NCBI RefSeq assembly: GCF_000258515.1
Contig: NZ_AJLF01000004.1
Location: forward strand, 1-44,537
Source: Thermococcus zilligii AN1
GTDB lineage: Archaea > Methanobacteriota_B > Thermococci > Thermococcales > Thermococcaceae
Direction: 5' to 3'
Length of the DNA: 44,537 bases
Shown here: positions 41,715-44,537 of the stretch, in pieces
Numbering within the stretch: the stretch's first letter is position 1
How the letters are laid out: each line of letters starts with the position of its first letter
Notes under the pieces: generated by a model
Seen by the model: the letters and a program-made list of their open reading frames with translations, nothing else
What the model was told of the DNA's origin: nothing
Database searches by the model: none
Program-made: the position numbers and the translations under genes

Positions 41715-44537
41715 GTTGCAATAAGACTCTGGGAGAATGGAAACCGGAGGACAGGCCGGGCCTTCGGGGGGGCCCGGGGAGGTTGCAATAAGACTCTGGG
41801 AGAATGGAAACGTGAACACGTTCGCGACGTACCATGTTGTCTCAACGAGTTGCAATAAGACTCTGGGAGAATGGAAACCATTTATCTTGTGCTTTTTGAG
41901 GTTGCTAATCAGCTCGTTGCAATAAGACTCTGGGAGAATGGAAACTCTTTCATCGCTTGTATTATTCTTTCTCTTAGTGGGACGTTGCAATAAGACTCTG
42001 GGAGAATGGAAACCTCTGCATCTTCCCAAGTAACCCACTCTCCCGTTTTCGGTTGCAATAAGACTCTGGGAGAATGGAAACAGCCCAATACACCTCGGCC
42101 CAATTTTCGCCCAGACAAGGTTGCAATAAGACTCTGGGAGAATGGAAACAATAATAGCACTTATAGGAACAACATCACCCTGCAAGTTGCAATAAGACTC
42201 TGGGAGAATGGAAACCATTAATCCCCTTCTTTATCGCCTCATCAACCGAACCACCAAGTTGCAATAAGACTCTGGGAGAATGGAAACTGTTTGTGGCGGC
42301 GCTGTTTGCAGCGACAGGCACAGGTGTTGCAATAAGACTCTGGGAGAATGGAAACAACCATCAACCGGTGGATTATTCGGATTATTATATAACGTTGCAA
42401 TAAGACTCTGGGAGAATGGAAACTCACCTAACTCCCTTATCATCTCCAACCGCTCATACAAGTTGCAATAAGACTCTGGGAGAATGGAAACAACCCAATA
42501 GTCACATCATCCCGCCTACCATAATGCGCCGGTTGCAATAAGACTCTGGGAGAATGGAAACCGACTACGACGTGGACTTCAAGGCATACAAAATACACGT
42601 TGCAATAAGACTCTGGGAGAATGGAAACTCAGGCGGTGGTGGGGGCTTTATGGACATGGACAACATGTTGCAATAAGACTCTGGGAGAATGGAAACACCC
42701 ACACCGTCGGCGTGGTCAGCCTGACTTTTCCCGGAGAGTTGCAATAAGACTCTGGGAGAATGGAAACAGCTCATCAGCACTTGACCTCGCCCAATCAGCA
42801 ATCATAGTTGCAATAAGACTCTGGGAGAATGGAAACTAACCCAAAACCCTCGGAATATGCAACTCAGCATCAACGTTGCAATAAGACTCTGGGAGAATGG
42901 AAACCCCACGCCTGAGTATCCTTATTCCACCAGTAAAACCTGTTGCAATAAGACTCTGGGAGAATGGAAACGAAGAAATCGGCAAACAACTACTTTTAGA
43001 CTACAACGAATGTTGCAATAAGACTCTGGGAGAATGGAAACTCCAGTGCGTGGGAGATATGGAAGGCCTGGCGGGAACTGTTGCAATAAGACTCTGGGAG
43101 AATGGAAACGGACACTCGGAGCACTCATGGAGAGGTGGACAAAGAGGTTGCAATAAGACTCTGGGAGAATGGAAACAAACATAAACCTCCACCATACCAT
43201 TAACCATCTCATCAAAGTTGCAATAAGACTCTGGGAGAATGGAAACCACGGAGGCGGGCTATGATTATCTCGTCTAACTCCTTAAGTTGCAATAAGACTC
43301 TGGGAGAATGGAAACAAGTTCATCTTTTTCCTAACTTTTCATTTTTTTATTCGTTGCAATAAGACTCTGGGAGAATGGAAACACAAAATACCACCCTAAC
43401 CCTATACCACCTAACGCCTAACCAAGTTGCAATAAGACTCTGGGAGAATGGAAACGAGGGTCTGAATATTAAGCTTGGTGCGGGGGGTGAGGAGGTTGCA
43501 ATAAGACTCTGGGAGAATGGAAACTGTCCTCACTATTCGCTTCTATTCTAACCTTCTTCCCTTGGTTGCAATAAGACTCTGGGAGAATGGAAACATAACC
43601 GGCACCAAACCAGCAAACGAAACCAAAAATAGTTGCAATAAGACTCTGGGAGAATGGAAACGGGTTAGGTCTTTGAACAGTTCCTGTTCAGTTTCATAAA
43701 GTTGCAATAAGACTCTGGGAGAATGGAAACAAGACACGTATGACTGTCATTCACCATCCCCCCCAGTTGCAATAAGACTCTGGGAGAATGGAAACGGATC
43801 GACGGCGTCAGGATAACCGTCGGCCAGAGGAGTTGCAATAAGACTCTGGGAGAATGGAAACACTGTCTTCTGAACTATTGTGTCGAAGTTCGCGTTGCAA
43901 TAAGACTCTGGGAGAATGGAAACGAGGAACTTGCGCTCTTCCGGCTTTAAGTCCATAAAGAGTTGCAATAAGACTCTGGGAGAATGGAAACAGGAGACGA
44001 TGAGACTGTTATATTCTGAGGTTAAGGTTAAGTTGCAATAAGACTCTGGGAGAATGGAAACTCACTTCAGCGTTGCCGTCTGGGAGCCTAACTATCCGAA
44101 GTTGCAATAAGACTCTGGGAGAATGGAAACTTTCATCTTTTCATAATCATAGTAAACGTATATCATGTTTGTTGCAATAAGACTCTGGGAGAATGGAAAC
44201 ACCACCCCATTAACAAAACTCTGGATAAACTAATATGTTATTGTTGCAATAAGACTCTGGGAGAATGGAAACCATCTTATGCCAAACCATACACACCACC
44301 CTCCTACCTTGTTGCAATAAGACTCTGGGAGAATGGAAACGACTGTCGTCTTATCAAGGCTTACGTTCCAGCTGTTTACGTTGCAATAAGACTCTGGGAG
44401 AATGGAAACGTATATACCTCCATCTTTTTTTGCTCAGTGGGGATATAGTTGCAATAAGACTCTGGGAGAATGGAAACCAACTATTAGAACTTCATTACCA
44501 AACTCGAAAAAAATGTTGCAATAAGACTCTGGGAGAA
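41715..44537 (+). CRISPR. CRISPR array, 41 full repeats plus one truncated by the window end
   Basis: The repeat is 30 bp, begins GTTGCAATAAGACTC and ends GGGAGAATGGAAAC. All copies I read are identical. The first is at 41715-41744, the last complete at 44448-44477, and a 42nd begins at 44515 and is cut at 44537. The 41 spacers are 32-43 bp, mostly 37-40. The repeat matches the Thermococcales family served by Cas6 and I-A, I-B or III-B effectors, with 8-nt tag ATGGAAAC. The absence of repeat decay shows that the distal end of the array lies beyond the window. No cas genes are present; they must be elsewhere. The many short ORFs across the array are repeat artefacts. Confidence 0.99.

Noticed and set aside
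41673-43968. Many ORFs of 60-181 residues across the CRISPR array with repeating peptides such as SILPESYCN
   Set aside because: They are read-through of the 30-bp repeats in both strands. None has a ribosome binding site or conserved start.
41221-44537. cas genes next to the array
   Set aside because: No ORF in the leader or array region shows Cas motifs; the upstream neighbours belong to the cofactor module.

Overview
The window comes from a hyperthermophilic archaeon of the order Thermococcales, most likely a Thermococcus. The evidence is a starch/maltodextrin locus with a GH57 amylopullulanase and a TrmB-type regulator, an archaeal RNase P subunit (Rnp2/Pop5), archaeal-type IleS and SAM synthetase, CGP-CTERM and Thr-rich surface proteins, BRE/TATA promoters, GGTG-type ribosome binding sites, and a CRISPR repeat of Pyrococcus/Thermococcus type. 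No genus-level search could be run.

Region 1 (1-12.6 kb) is a maltodextrin locus. The minus-strand operon malE-malF-malG-apu-malK (only the first codons of malK are inside) encodes a lipoprotein binding protein on a very long poly-Thr stalk, two permeases and a surface-anchored amylopullulanase. Upstream lies a cytoplasmic GH13 neopullulanase/cyclomaltodextrinase, divergent from a TrmB-family regulator (Tgr/TrmBL1 type), which is followed by glycogen synthase. A 17-bp TGM-like operator overlaps the malE TATA box, so the locus carries its own regulatory circuit.

Region 2 (12.6-27.8 kb) is mostly housekeeping: RNase P protein 2, a radical SAM protein, a DUF835 membrane protein, IleS, a YjjX-type ITP/XTP phosphatase, two membrane proteins (one with a probable frameshift in a 7-T run), the polyamine pair aminopropyltransferase and pyruvoyl arginine decarboxylase, a DUF2226 protein, a TrkA-N/DHH phosphoesterase, and SAM synthetase. 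Between the last two, on the minus strand, is a two-hairpin H/ACA guide RNA gene with its own promoter; both hairpins end in ACA.

Region 3 (27.8-34.7 kb) holds an Lhr-type helicase interrupted by a 524-residue intein whose homing endonuclease is partly degenerate, a metallophosphoesterase, a membrane-anchored winged-helix regulator with a 13-bp tandem repeat in its promoter, and a secreted helical protein.

Region 4 (34.8-41.2 kb) looks like one metal or Fe-S cofactor module: a UPF0251/DUF134 DNA-binding protein, two MinD/Mrp-like ATPases with inserted ferredoxin domains, two NifX/NifB-C-like proteins, a radical SAM enzyme, a soluble and a membrane methyltransferase, a DUF4213/DUF364 putative metal-chelation protein and a small membrane protein. 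Three promoter regions share a TTAGGTnAACCTAA-type palindrome. The two NifX-like promoters also share a second palindrome just downstream of TATA. This is the best candidate for an undescribed system in the window.

Region 5 (41.2-44.5 kb) is a CRISPR leader and array running off the end of the window: 41 complete identical repeats, a truncated 42nd, and 41 spacers. No cas genes are present.
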